A stretch of DNA of 64,000 bases from RHKX01 sp963823565 (GCA_963823565.1 CAWGLR010000001.1:496001-560000); one strand, 5' to 3'; counted from the first letter of the stretch, positions 52,535 to 61,328 are shown. The notes: generated by a model from the letters alone, not told the origin. Translations and numbers: made by a program.

Positions 52535-53977
52535 CTAACCGCTCGCGGCCTGGCGCGCCATCCGCAGCTCGGCGCGGACGGCGTCGAGCTGGTCGGGGAT
52601 CTGCAGGCGCCGCTTCAGCACCGCGATCGCCTCCCCGGGATTGCCGGTCAGGCGCAGCGCCTGGGCGTAGTTGAAGAGCGCGTAGCCGTACTCGAGGTCG
52701 GTCGAGCCGGAGGGCCAGGAGGCGACGGCCCGCTCGAGGATCGGCAGCGCGCCGGCGGGGTCTCCGGACTGCAGGAGCTCGTAGCCCTGGGCGTTGAGCT
52801 CGGATCCCTGCGCCGGGTCGGACGACGGGTCGGCCGCGGGCACGCCCTCGCTGGGAGCCGGCGCGGCGTCGGCGGGGTCGGCCTCGACGGTGGTCGTCGC
52901 CTGCTCGGTGACGGTGGTCGTCTCGGGCTCGGCGGTGGCCGAGTCGGCGGCGCCCTTGTCCTTGCTCTTGGCCGGCTTCGCCGCCATCGTCTCGCCGCCG
53001 TCGTCCCCCCCTCCGCCGAGGATCGCGAAGGCGAGCGCGGCGATCAGCAGGGCGCCGACGATGCCGCCGGCGATCATCCCCCAGGGGCGCTCGCGCTGGG
53101 GCTCCGAGGGCGGCGGCAGCGGGAACGATCCGCGCGGCGGCGTCGGCGGCGAGACGATCTCGCGCACCGAGCTCGGCTCCTCCTCTTCCTCCCAGTACTC
53201 CTCGTCTTCGTCGAGGGCGACCTGCTCGGTCGGGATCACGACCGGGCGGCGCTCGATCAGCTCGAGCGCCTGCTCGGCGTCGGCGGGGCGGGCGGTGGGG
53301 TCGGTCTCGGTCAGGGCGTCGACGAGGCGGAAGACCCGATCGGGGTCGCTCTCGGAGAGCTGCTCGCCGAGCAGGACGCCGACGGCGTAGAGGTCGGAGC
53401 GGGCGTCGGCGCGTCCCCCACGCTTGATCTCGGGCGCCAGGTAGGAGGGGGTGCCGACGACGTGGCCCTCCGCGGTCAGCGTCGGCGAGCCGGTCGACTG
53501 GGCGATGCCGAAGTCGGTGAGGAGGATGCGGCCGGCGCTGTCGACGAGGACGTTGCCGGGCTTGACGTCGCGGTGGACGATCCCGGCGGCGTGGATGTGG
53601 GCGAGCGCGTCGAGCAGGGCGCGGGCGAGGTCCTCGGTGGCCGGGGCCTCATCGCGGGCGCGGAGCTCGGCGAGGTTGGCTCCGTCGATGTACTCGCTGA
53701 CCAGGTAGGGGCGGTCGCCCTCGCTGCCGTAGTCGTAGACGGAGACGAGGTTGGGGTGGCTGAGCGCGGCGGCGGTCTGCGCCTCGCGCTCGAAGCGGAT
53801 CGCGAACGACTCGTCGGCGCTCAGCGTCTCCGACGGCATCTTGATCGCGACTGGACGCGCGAGGCGCGTGTCCCGGCCCAGCCAGACGGTGGCCATGCCA
53901 CCGCTTCCCAGCCTGCGCTCGAGCACGTAGCGCCCCGCGGCAATTTGCGATCCCTGCGTGAATAGGGTGATCGTCAC
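52535..53977 (-). CDS. PASTA-less membrane Ser/Thr protein kinase with TPR-like C-domain
   Basis: 480 residues. Kinase domain about 15-245: GSGGMATVWLGRD, AIKMPSE Lys, HRDVKPGNVLVD catalytic loop, LLTDFGIAQ, and GTPSYLAPEI. An acidic linker (EDEEYWEEEEE), a TM helix about 305-325, and an extracytoplasmic Thr/Ala/Glu stretch lead to a C-terminal TPR-like region (NAQGYELLQSGDPAGALPIL). Topology is PknB-like, but with TPR rather than PASTA sensors. Sensor input unknown. Confidence 0.92.
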   Translation of the reverse strand: MTITLFTQGSQIAAGRYVLERRLGSGGMATVWLGRDTRLARPVAIKMPSETLSADESFAIRFEREAQTAAALSHPNLVSVYDYGSEGDRPYLVSEYIDGANLAELRARDEAPATEDLARALLDALAHIHAAGIVHRDVKPGNVLVDSAGRILLTDFGIAQSTGSPTLTAEGHVVGTPSYLAPEIKRGGRADARSDLYAVGVLLGEQLSESDPDRVFRLVDALTETDPTARPADAEQALELIERRPVVIPTEQVALDEDEEYWEEEEEPSSVREIVSPPTPPRGSFPLPPPSEPQRERPWGMIAGGIVGALLIAALAFAILGGGGDDGGETMAAKPAKSKDKGAADSATAEPETTTVTEQATTTVEADPADAAPAPSEGVPAADPSSDPAQGSELNAQGYELLQSGDPAGALPILERAVASWPSGSTDLEYGYALFNYAQALRLTGNPGEAIAVLKRRLQIPDQLDAVRAELRMARQAASG

Positions 53978-54102
53978 CGCGCCCGCAGGCTAGGGGTTTC
54001 GCCCGCGGCTTTCAGGCAGACCCGGGCGCAAGGCAGATCCCACGGGCGTCCAGGCGGCCTAAACGGATCGCCGAGAACCTCCGAGGTCTGGAGGGAGCAA
54101 GG

Positions 54103-54900
54103 ATGCTTACGACGCGCAGGAACAGATTCCTCGCGGCCATCGCAACGGCCGCAATTTGCCTCTCGGCGGCGGCAACCGCCGACTCGGAGATGGTCAGCGA
54201 GAAGATCTCGCGCAACGTCTGCCTGACCACGGGCGGCGGCAAGATCGTCCCGATCCCCGGCTTCCCCGGCGAGCGCATCGACCGCCGCCTCCTCGACGAC
54301 ATCCGCGTCCTCCGCCGCAAGTACAAGATCTTCATCACCGACGGCTACTCCGGCGACCCAGTCCACGCCGCCAACGGGGAGCACCCGATGGGCCTCGCGC
54401 TCGACATCGTCCCCGACTTCGACAGCGGCGGCAGCTGGCGCCTGGTCACCAAGCTCGCCAAGTGGGCCGAGCCGCAGCAGAACCAGCCCCGCTCCCCCTT
54501 CCGCTGGGTCGGCTACGACGGCGACTCCGGCCACGGCCGCGGCAACCACCTGCACCTGAGCTGGAACCACTCCGAGACCAAGCCCGGCCGCAAGGCCAGG
54601 AGCGTCTACACGCTGCGCTGCCCCGGTGAAGGCGGTGGGAACGGCGGTGGTGGGAACGGCGGTGGTGGGAACGGCGGTGGCAACGAGGGCGGCTCCGGCG
54701 GCGGGAACGGCGGCGGCGAGGGCGGCTCCGGTGGCGGCAACGGCACGCCGGAGGAGCCGACCCCGAGCGGCGGCATCAAGCCCGGAGGCGGTGGCAGCAC
54801 CGCCGGCGGCCTCAGCGCCCGCAAGCTCCAACGCGAGATGAAGAGCCAGGCCGCCGACCCAGTCGTCGAGACCGGCGGCGTCGGCCTCCAGTCGCGCTGA
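54103..54900 (+). CDS. secreted M15-like peptidase with Gly-rich repeat tail
   Basis: 265 residues. Signal peptide about 1-26. The catalytic core has NGEHPMGLALDIVPD (His-x6-Asp) and GNHLHLSW (His-x-His), the zinc layout of VanY/M15 D-Ala-D-Ala carboxypeptidases and related cell-wall hydrolases; the metal set looks complete. Residues ~175-235 are GGGGN-type repeats forming a flexible linker, then a short basic end. GGAGGGAGCAAGG precedes the ATG. Likely acts on peptidoglycan stem peptides. Confidence 0.75.
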   Translation: MLTTRRNRFLAAIATAAICLSAAATADSEMVSEKISRNVCLTTGGGKIVPIPGFPGERIDRRLLDDIRVLRRKYKIFITDGYSGDPVHAANGEHPMGLALDIVPDFDSGGSWRLVTKLAKWAEPQQNQPRSPFRWVGYDGDSGHGRGNHLHLSWNHSETKPGRKARSVYTLRCPGEGGGNGGGGNGGGGNGGGNEGGSGGGNGGGEGGSGGGNGTPEEPTPSGGIKPGGGGSTAGGLSARKLQREMKSQAADPVVETGGVGLQSR

Positions 54901-54918
54901 CCGCGCCGGCGACGGCCG

Positions 54919-55476
54919 CTAGCTCAGCTCGCGAAGCACCCGGCAGGGGTTGCCGGCGGCGACCACGCCCGCCGGCACGTCGGCCGCGACCACAGCGCCA
55001 GCGCCGATGATCGATCCGTCGCCGATCGAGACACCCGGGCAGACGATCGCCCCGCCGCCCAGCCAGACGTCCGCCCCGACTGAGATCGGCCTCGCCAGTT
55101 CGACCTTCGCGGCTCGCCGGGAGACCTCACGCGGATGGTCGGCGGCCAGCAGCTGCACCCCCGGCCCGACCTGCGTCCGATCCCCGATCGACACCGGCGC
55201 GCAGTCGAGGATCACGCAGTTGAAGTTGAGGAACACGTCCCCGCCGATCGAGATCATGTCGCCGTAGTCGCAGTGGAACGGCGGCTCGACGAAGCTGCCG
55301 GCGCCGAAGGCCGCGAACAGCTCCCGATACAGCTCGCCGCGCCGCTCCTCGTCGAGCTCCGCGTTGATCCGGGCGGTCAGCTCCCGCGCCCGCCGCCGGC
55401 CGCCGACCAGCTCCGGATCGAAGGCGTCGTAGGGCTCGCCGGCGACCATCTTCTCCCGCTCGCTCACCAGCGCCAT
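54919..55476 (-). CDS. maltose/galactoside O-acetyltransferase family (left-handed beta-helix)
   Basis: 185 residues, normal for Maa/LacA. N-terminal MVAGEPYDAFDPELVGGRRRARELT, then hexapeptide repeats (ISIGGDVFLNFNCVILD, IGDRTQVGPGVQLLAADHP with catalytic His, ISVGADVWLGGGAIVCPGVSIGDGSIIGAG in pieces). Transfers acetyl from acetyl-CoA to a sugar. Convergent with the M15-like gene. Confidence 0.92.
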   Translation of the reverse strand: MALVSEREKMVAGEPYDAFDPELVGGRRRARELTARINAELDEERRGELYRELFAAFGAGSFVEPPFHCDYGDMISIGGDVFLNFNCVILDCAPVSIGDRTQVGPGVQLLAADHPREVSRRAAKVELARPISVGADVWLGGGAIVCPGVSIGDGSIIGAGAVVAADVPAGVVAAGNPCRVLRELS

Positions 55477-55516
55477 CCTCGCAGCCGCCCGCCCCTAGAA
55501 TCGGCGCACCCACCGA

Positions 55517-55588
55517 GGGCGCGTAGCTCAGTGGGAGAGCGCTCGCCTCACACGCGAGAGGTCGCTGGTTCGAAACCAGCCGCGCCCA
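55517..55588 (+). tRNA. tRNA-Val(CAC)
   Basis: 72 nt cloverleaf: acceptor GGGCGCG/CGCGCCC, D-arm GCTC...GAGC, anticodon stem CTCGC/GCGAG with loop CTCACAC (anticodon CAC at 55549-55551), T-arm GCTGG TTCGAAA CCAGC, discriminator A. CCA is not encoded. Its 3' part serves as integration site: the antisense of positions 55528-55588 forms the end of the integrase gene. Confidence 0.95.
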
Positions 55589-56934
55589 TCGTCGAAAGCC
55601 CTGCTAACCGCGGGGTTTTCGTCTTTTTCGGGAGCCGCGATTTCGTCGCCCGGAGGCGCTGATTGGGCACCAGTGCCCAATGGACGGGTCGAAGCGGGCC
55701 ATTCGACCCCCTCGACGAGGGCCTCGAGCCGCTCCTTCTCACCCTCGCCGCGGAACATCACCTGGGCGTAGATCGAGAGCGTCATCTTCGGATCGGCGTG
55801 CCCGACCTGGGCCATCACGTAGGGCACGTCCTCGCCGATGGCGAGCACTAGGGAGATGAAGGTTCGCCGCATCGAGTGCGGCGTCAGCCCCTCGGGCAGC
55901 GGCGCCAGCCCGCGCTCGGCTAGCAGCTCGTCGGCTCGCTTGACCGAGAGCGAGAGGACCCGGTTGCGGACGTTGGAGGAGTTCTGGCGTTGGCCCGTCT
56001 CGGTCGGGAACACGAAGTCGGTTTTGGCAGCGAGGGAGGCATGGGCCTTCAACGTCGAAAGCTCCTCCCGCAGGACCGGAAGGAGATCGACCTGGCGGAT
56101 GCCTGCATCGGTCTTCGAGTCGCGGACCCAAAGCCGGCCACCGGCGAGGTCGACGTCGCCCCAGCGCAGGGACAGCGCCTCGCCGATGCGGAGGCCGGCG
56201 AACAGCAGCGTCGAGAGCAGCGCGGCGCGAGGGATCGCACGGCGGTCGACGCGAGCTTCGGCGTCGAGCTGGCGCGCCGCGGTGATCAGAGCCGCGATCT
56301 GGTCGGCGCGATCGAGCGTCGTCCGGACCGGTCGGCGCTGCTTCAGTCGCCGCCGCCGGCCGCGGGCCGGATTCCGGTCGATCAGCTCCTGCTCCATCGC
56401 GACGTCGAGGACCTGGGCGAGCCGCTGGATCGTCTTGTTGATCGACGTGGCCCCGAGCCGCCCCTCGCGAACCTTGAGCTGCCGATAGCGGTCGACCTCG
56501 GCGATCGTGATCTCCGAGAGCCGGTGCGAGGCAAAGTAGGGCAGCAGGTGATTGCAGAGCTGCCACTCGTAGTCCTGCAGCGTCGTCGCCCGGACACCCT
56601 CGTCCTTGAACGCCTCGAACCATTCGGAGGCGAACTCGTGAAAGGTCGGCTCCTCGATCGTCTCGTCGGTCGCCGGCAGAGGAGGTCGCCAGAGCTCCCG
56701 GCGAACGTCCGCGAGCACGTTCTGCAGCTCCTCCTCCGCCTTCTGCCGCGTCCATCCGTTGCGGTTCGAGCCGAGCGTCAGATAGCGCCGCTTGCCGTAG
56801 GCGCGGAACCGGAGCGCAAAGATGATCGCCCGCCCGCGGCGACGCTCGAGGACTGTCCCTGTAGCCCGAGCTGCCATCACATCGGAGGGTACCTCCGCCG
56901 GCGAGAGCTGTCGCGATTTCGCCGAGTCGCTCAT
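55528..56934 (-). CDS. tyrosine-type site-specific integrase
   Basis: 468 residues. N-terminal arm-binding (RFRAYGKRRYLTLGS), SAM-like core-binding domain (about 85-175) and catalytic domain with Arg in FAGLRIGEALSLRWGD, HSMRRTF (H-x2-R), GHADPKMTLSIY (His and nucleophile Tyr). The C-terminal ~20 residues (DGRGWFRTSDLSRVRRALSH) are translated from the antisense of tRNA-Val, the usual sign of integration at that tRNA. Catalyses insertion and excision of the element. Start ATG overlaps the upstream HTH gene stop (ATGA). Confidence 0.95.
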   Translation of the reverse strand: MSDSAKSRQLSPAEVPSDVMAARATGTVLERRRGRAIIFALRFRAYGKRRYLTLGSNRNGWTRQKAEEELQNVLADVRRELWRPPLPATDETIEEPTFHEFASEWFEAFKDEGVRATTLQDYEWQLCNHLLPYFASHRLSEITIAEVDRYRQLKVREGRLGATSINKTIQRLAQVLDVAMEQELIDRNPARGRRRRLKQRRPVRTTLDRADQIAALITAARQLDAEARVDRRAIPRAALLSTLLFAGLRIGEALSLRWGDVDLAGGRLWVRDSKTDAGIRQVDLLPVLREELSTLKAHASLAAKTDFVFPTETGQRQNSSNVRNRVLSLSVKRADELLAERGLAPLPEGLTPHSMRRTFISLVLAIGEDVPYVMAQVGHADPKMTLSIYAQVMFRGEGEKERLEALVEGVEWPASTRPLGTGAQSAPPGDEIAAPEKDENPAVSRAFDDGRGWFRTSDLSRVRRALSH

Positions 56935-57323
56935 CCGCTCGCCCGCCCCCGGACCGGAAGCAACTCAGCGCGACGTGGCGATCGGCCTCGAACCAGCCGG
57001 CGGGAGGCCGGCTCTTCGGGCCCAGGTTGCCGGCCAGGGTCGCCAACCGCGAGCCGATCGCCAAGTCGCGAAGGATCGAATCGCAGCCGAGCGCGGGGCC
57101 CCTCCCCCATCCTCACCGCCCCGAGCTCGTCAGCCTTCTCGTAGACCGTCCCCCGACTCAGCCCCAGCCGCCTCGCCACCTCAGCCGCATCAATCATTCC
57201 CTCGCCGACATCCCGCTCTCGCCGCAGTAGCTCGACCACCCGCGCCGCAATCTGCTCGACCTCCCGCTCCCCGACGATCCATTCCGACCCCCGTTCCCCG
57301 CCGCTCTGCCTTCTCTCTTCCAC
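56931..57323 (-). CDS. excisionase-like HTH protein
   Basis: 130 residues from a GTG behind AGGAG (short spacing); a longer start at 57425 or a shorter one at MIDAAEVARR are possible. Middle segment MIDAAEVARRLGLSRGTVY followed by EKADELGAVRMG...RLRFDP is a MerR/Xis-type winged helix. A coiled region precedes it and an Arg/Pro-rich tail follows. Its 4-bp overlap with int suggests it controls recombination direction. Confidence 0.75.
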   Translation of the reverse strand: MEERRQSGGERGSEWIVGEREVEQIAARVVELLRRERDVGEGMIDAAEVARRLGLSRGTVYEKADELGAVRMGEGPRARLRFDPSRLGDRLAVGDPGRQPGPEEPASRRLVRGRSPRRAELLPVRGRASG

Positions 57324-57410
57324 ATCTCCTATGGGCCACCGGACCTCAATCCGTCTCACCAACCTCGCCCGTCCACCCCGAATCTCTCCCCCCTCAGGCC
57401 TTGCCCGGAT

Positions 57411-57475
57411 CGCTGCCGACCCCATGCACCCACCCCCTGCTTCTTCCTTCTGGTGGGTGTGTGGGGTCGGCAGCG
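57411..57475. repeat. 24-bp inverted repeat/hairpin in the element
   Basis: Positions 57411-57434 pair with 57452-57475 across 24 bp, with only two G-U wobbles (T425-G461, G426-T460), over a 17-nt pyrimidine-rich loop. It lies just upstream of the excisionase start. The length exceeds a usual terminator; it could be a regulatory RNA hairpin, a recombination or replication/transfer site, or a remnant of a small mobile element. The 429-bp gap 57324-57752 otherwise holds only a possible leader peptide. Confidence 0.75.
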
Positions 57476-57638
57476 AGAGGAGGGCCCGCCAACCGCATCA
57501 GCAAGCCAGAGAGGGGTGGACGGGCGGTCCATGCTTTCGTCCACGGCTCGATCCTGGCCTGCGCCGCGGTAGGGAGTCGGTTTGCACGGGAAGCGCTACG
57601 AGTGCCAGTGCTTCTCATTCTCGCGCGAAGGAGCAGCG

Positions 57639-57668
57639 ATGGCAGCCACCGATATAACTGCCTCATGA
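57639..57668 (+). other. nine-codon leader ORF with strong RBS
   Basis: GAAGGAGCAGCG then ATG GCA GCC ACC GAT ATA ACT GCC TCA TGA encodes MAATDITAS, 84 bp upstream of the PD-(D/E)XK gene. The SD is the best in this region. It may be a leader peptide or mark the 5' end of the downstream transcript. Confidence 0.35.
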
Positions 57669-57752
57669 ACGTTCGCTACCCGTCGCCCCAGGGGGGCGTT
57701 GCCGCGTCTCCCAGCAGCGGCAAGCCGCGTTACGCTAATACGCTAAGGGTCG

Positions 57753-58778
57753 ATGACTGTCGCCGGTGCCGAACCCAACTGGGTCGATCTCGTTGGCTTT
57801 CAGCACGAGCGGGTCCACACGGGCGTGCTCATGTGGATGCTCGACGAAGCGCGAGACGAATCAGTCCGGTGTGCGGCTGCAAGCACGACTGTCGGGCGCC
57901 CGGTGCAGGCGGTTTTATGGGCACAGGCCGAGGCGAAGGCCGCCGGGGCGGCTGGAATCTCTGACCTGGTCTTCGCGGCTCGTTTTCGCGAGGGCGAGCG
58001 AGAAGTCGCGGTGGAGACCAAGGTCGACTCCTTGTGGCGTATCGGTCAACTTGAGAACGCCGTGGGCGAAGATGGACTCGGCGTGCTCCTCGCCCTCGGC
58101 TGCCAGGCGCTTGCATTAACTGAAGCCGACCTGCCTGAGAGGTGGCATCTCTGCGATCTAAGTGATTGGCTCTCGCTCCTGACCGAGCTTGCCGACGCAG
58201 GATCCTTGCCCCGGGCGATCGAGGACTACAGGATCGCCATTGCCAGAGAACATCACGATCACCACACAGCGCGATCGTTGGCAGGTCGAGGAGAGTTGCC
58301 ACGGGAGGAGCTCGTGGACCGCCGAGGCCCAAAGCTCGCGCAGTGGGCCTACTTCGGAGCGTTTCTCGACGAGGTGCCAGCAGCGGAGCGCAGATGGTGG
58401 CTTCGCGACGCACGCGTCAGCGGCCCCCTCCTCGGCCTTTGGCTTGAGGAAGACCTTTCGTCGAATCCAGCGGCCGAGATCTATCTCCAACTCATGGGCC
58501 ACGGCGCCGGCGGTCGGGAGATTGCGGTGAAGGTCAGCGCTCCGCCAGCCCGCCTTGGCGCGCTCAGGGACGCGCTTGCACAGACGTTGGACGCCCATGT
58601 TCCCGGGCTCGCCGAACCGCGTCGAAGCGCGGGCGCGAATGCCAAGTCGTGCACGGTCAGGCGAAAGCAGCTCAGCGGCCTTAAGCCAAAGCAAACCGCC
58701 GAACTCGTGCGGCACCTAGAACAGGTCATCGCGGATGCCGCAAAGGACGTTTTCAAGGCGGCAACGTCACCAACGTAG
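57753..58778 (+). CDS. PD-(D/E)XK nuclease-superfamily protein, candidate defence nuclease
   Basis: 341 residues. QHERVHTGVLMWMLD near residues 17-31 resembles the helix motif (E..H...L.WLLD) of PDDEXK_4-type proteins. It is followed by Asp71 in GISDLVFAA and Glu88/Lys90 in VAVETKVDS, giving a D-(x16)-ExK active site. The rest is alpha-helical with WAYFGAFLDE and a C-terminal basic region (CTVRRKQLSGLKPKQT). Lies in a tRNA-integrated element next to IS copies; similar stand-alone nucleases occur in phage-defence islands (inference). Lower GC third positions than neighbours support transfer. Confidence 0.7.
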   Translation: MTVAGAEPNWVDLVGFQHERVHTGVLMWMLDEARDESVRCAAASTTVGRPVQAVLWAQAEAKAAGAAGISDLVFAARFREGEREVAVETKVDSLWRIGQLENAVGEDGLGVLLALGCQALALTEADLPERWHLCDLSDWLSLLTELADAGSLPRAIEDYRIAIAREHHDHHTARSLAGRGELPREELVDRRGPKLAQWAYFGAFLDEVPAAERRWWLRDARVSGPLLGLWLEEDLSSNPAAEIYLQLMGHGAGGREIAVKVSAPPARLGALRDALAQTLDAHVPGLAEPRRSAGANAKSCTVRRKQLSGLKPKQTAELVRHLEQVIADAAKDVFKAATSPT

Positions 58779-58867
58779 CCACGGCGCGAGGGTCGGACTC
58801 CGACCCGCCCCTGTCCTTCTTGCGCTGAGGTGAGAAGGCCACGGGAGCTCGCCGGGGATACGGCAGC

Positions 58868-58893
58868 GGCTCCCCTTCGCGCGAAGGGGAGCC
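58868..58893. terminator. 26-bp perfect palindrome after nuclease gene
   Basis: GGCTCCCCTT CGCGCG AAGGGGAGCC is fully self-complementary, 90 bp after the nuclease stop. A strong GC hairpin, likely terminator or RNA-stabilising stem. Its core TTCGCGCGA recurs near other ORF ends in the element (62303, 62993, 63469; antisense near 57620). Confidence 0.6.
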
Positions 58894-58990
58894 AAGCGCC
58901 TTGCCTATTGGGTGGCCACGATTGTTCTCATCAGCGGCTGTGAAGGCGCTACGGAGTCGGAATTGCCCATACGATCAGTCAAGTCGTCTG

Positions 58991-60346
58991 AAGTGGTGTA
59001 ACTCACTCGTCGGCTCTTCATGCGGCTTGTAGCTGGGCCACCTCCTCAGGTCTCTCCTCGCTCTGCTCCTCGAGGAGCAGAGCGAGGGATTCGGCCGAGA
59101 GGTAGCGGCGGCCGACCAGCCACTCGTCGTTCTGCTCGATTAGCAGCGCTCCCGTCAGGCGGATCGCGGAGGCGTCGTTGGGGAAGATCCCGACGACGTC
59201 GCTTCGCCGACCGATCTCCTTGTTGACCCGCTCGAGCGGGTTGGTCGATCTGAGCTTGCGCCAGTGCGCCGAGGGGAAGCGGTAGAAGGCAAGCAGGTCC
59301 TCCTCGGCGACCTCGAGCAGCTCGGCGACCTTCGGGACCGAGTGCTGGAATCGCTCGAGCACCGAGCTCGTCCGCTCCTTCGCCTGGTCGAGATCGCGGG
59401 CGTCGAAGATCTCGCGCAGCGCCGCCGAGACCAAGCCGCGCTCGCTTCGCCGGCAGTGGCCGTGCATGTTGCGAACGAAGTGGACCGTGCAGCGCTGCCA
59501 GGGGCAGCCGAGGATCCGCTCGATCGCCTTCTTCAGCCCCTGGTGCTCGTCGCTGATCGCCAGGCGAACCCCCTCGAGACCGCGGCCGACCAGCGATCTG
59601 AGGAACTCGATCCAGAACGCCTCGGTCTCGACCTCGCCGAGCGAGATCCCGATCACCTCGCGGCGGCCGGAGTCGTGGACGGCGTAGGCGACGACCAGGG
59701 CCTTCGAGCGGACGCTGCCGCGGTCTCGGACCTTGAGGTGTTTGGCGTCGAGCCAGAGGTAGGGAAAGGCGCCTTCGAGCGGGCGCTCGCGGAACGCCTT
59801 GACCCGCTCGTCGAGGCCCTTGCAGAGCGCCGAGACCCGGTCCTTGCTCATCGAGATCCCGAGCTCGTTGACGAGCCGGTCGACCTTTCTGGTGCTGACC
59901 CCGTTGACGTAGGCCTCCATGACAACGGCCAAGAGCGCCTGCTCGCAGGGTCGGCGCGGCTCGAGGAAGGAGGGAAAGTAGGAGGCGCCGTCGCGCTTTC
60001 TCGGAACCGCGAGGCCGATCTCTCCGACCCGGGTCTCCCAAAGCCGCTCTCGGTAGCCATTTCGGTGCGTCGTCCGCTCGCTGCTGACCTCGCCGTGGGC
60101 GGCGCCGATCTCGGTCGTGATCTCGGCCTCCATCAGCTGCGCGGCGACCATCGCCACCGCTTCGCGGAGGAAGTCGGAGTGCTCGTCGCAGATCGTCTTG
60201 GCGACGACCTCAGGGGTCGTCATGCTTCGGCTCTCGGCCATCGTGGTGTCTCCTTCGTCAGTCGACTTGCTGGTCAACCGACGAGTCTGGGGCCCGCGGT
60301 GGCCGGAACCTCTTCAGGCCCTCAGCTCGGGGGCGTTACACCACTT
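58991..60346 (-). mobile_element. IS256-family insertion sequence
   Basis: Terminal inverted repeats AAGTGGTGTAAC (58991-59002) and GTTACACCACTT (60335-60346) are perfect over 12 bp and flank the transposase gene at both sides. No convincing 8-9 bp target duplication is visible outside the ends, which may mean an old insertion, rearrangement or slightly different boundaries. Length about 1.36 kb fits the family. Confidence 0.85.
59018..60241 (-). CDS. IS256-family transposase
   Basis: 407 residues from ATG 60241 (MAESRSMTTPEVV) with GGAG upstream; a start 12 codons earlier is possible. DDE residues: Asp in LWLDAKHLKVRD, Asp in LAISDEHQGLKKAI, Glu in STNPLERVNKEIGRR; CxxH-like CTVHFVRNM between. 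Full length and intact, so the copy may be active. Oriented opposite to the flanking cargo genes. Confidence 0.95.
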   Translation of the reverse strand: MAESRSMTTPEVVAKTICDEHSDFLREAVAMVAAQLMEAEITTEIGAAHGEVSSERTTHRNGYRERLWETRVGEIGLAVPRKRDGASYFPSFLEPRRPCEQALLAVVMEAYVNGVSTRKVDRLVNELGISMSKDRVSALCKGLDERVKAFRERPLEGAFPYLWLDAKHLKVRDRGSVRSKALVVAYAVHDSGRREVIGISLGEVETEAFWIEFLRSLVGRGLEGVRLAISDEHQGLKKAIERILGCPWQRCTVHFVRNMHGHCRRSERGLVSAALREIFDARDLDQAKERTSSVLERFQHSVPKVAELLEVAEEDLLAFYRFPSAHWRKLRSTNPLERVNKEIGRRSDVVGIFPNDASAIRLTGALLIEQNDEWLVGRRYLSAESLALLLEEQSEERPEEVAQLQAA

Positions 60347-60468
60347 GTAGCGACGTGACCAGAAGGCTCTTCTCGGCCCTGCCCTGGCGCTAGCGCCGCG
60401 CCACGCTCAAGCAGTACCGTTGGCCTATCAGACAGCGTCGAAGGCTCCACACTTGGCTATGCTTTTTC

Positions 60469-60717
60469 GTGAGCGCCGCCGTCGCAACTCCGGTTTGGCT
60501 GGTCGATGCCGGCGATTCGCCGTATCACGGAGTTCTCCGCGGCGCCGGCGCTGCACTGATCGCGCTTACTGCAGCCACGATAGCTATGCGCCTCCAGCGC
60601 GGTGACGCGCGCGACCTTACTGCGCTTGTCGCCGTTGCGGCACTCGGGGCGGTCACCCCACTGCTCGTGGTGCTCCTTGCGTTGGTCCTCCAGATTGGTA
60701 GCGGTTACGAGTTCTGA
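60469..60717 (+). CDS. small two-TM membrane protein
   Basis: 82 residues, GTG start. Two hydrophobic helices (about 24-41 and 50-76; ALIALTAATIAM and ALVAVAALGAVTPLLVVLL) with a basic loop RLQRGDARD. TATGCT lies 7 bp before the GTG, fitting a leaderless transcript. Situated between the IS256 and IS3 elements. Possibly a small holin-like or toxin-like peptide; function unknown. Confidence 0.5.
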   Translation: MSAAVATPVWLVDAGDSPYHGVLRGAGAALIALTAATIAMRLQRGDARDLTALVAVAALGAVTPLLVVLLALVLQIGSGYEF

Positions 60718-61029
60718 TCAATGGCGTTACCGGCCGATTCGACGGGTTACGGTCGCGCTCCGAACCCCGTCGCTGCCAAGTGCGCTAACCATCACCTTCA
60801 GCCCGCGAGTGGTACGCACTCCCGTCTGAATCCTGATCACGCCGTGTCGCCTCGGCGCGGCTCGGTCCACAGAGCGGGGGGGTCGGCTGTCGTCAGTGCG
60901 ATCGGTGCTCACTAGCAGTCGAGGCCAGCGTTTCGGCGCCCTAGCATCGACTCGATAGTGGAGTGGACCTGACCCGCTTTCGTGGACACTTGATCGCTGG
61001 GGCCGTAGGCCTCAGCGAAAGGAGGCCAA

Positions 61030-61323
61030 GTGCCGCGAACACGACCCCCATATCCGCCCGAGTTCCGAGCTGAGGCGGTCCGCCTCGCCAAGAGCTCCGG
61101 CGAGACGATCGCCCGGGTCGCCAAGGACCTCGGGATCAGCGACCAGACCCTGCGCAACTGGGTCGCCCAAGACGACGTCGACGCCGGCAAGAAGAGCGGT
61201 CTGACAAGCGACGAGCGGACGCGGATGCGCGAGCTCGAGCGCGAGAACCGAAAGCTCCGCGAGGAGCGGGAGATCCTGAGAAAAGCCGCGGCCTTCTTCG
61301 CAGCGGAGACCGGGCGGAGATAG
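61030..61323 (+). CDS. IS3-family transposase OrfA
   Basis: 97 residues, GTG start with AAAGGAGGCCA upstream. HTH_Tnp_1 domain (YPPEFRAEAVRLAKSSGETI...LGISDQTLRNWV) and a C-terminal leucine zipper (MRELERENRKLREEREILRKA). OrfA normally joins OrfB by -1 frameshifting to make the active transposase. Confidence 0.92.
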   Translation: MPRTRPPYPPEFRAEAVRLAKSSGETIARVAKDLGISDQTLRNWVAQDDVDAGKKSGLTSDERTRMRELERENRKLREEREILRKAAAFFAAETGRR

Positions 61324-61328
61324 CGGCC

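Noticed and set aside
57666..57964. ORF starting MNVRYPSPQGG overlapping the nuclease gene
   Set aside because: Out of frame with the nuclease, no RBS, low-complexity end; nuclease frame has family motifs.
58983..60355. Target-site duplications of the IS256 element
   Set aside because: Flanking 8-9 bp on each side do not match, so none is claimed.
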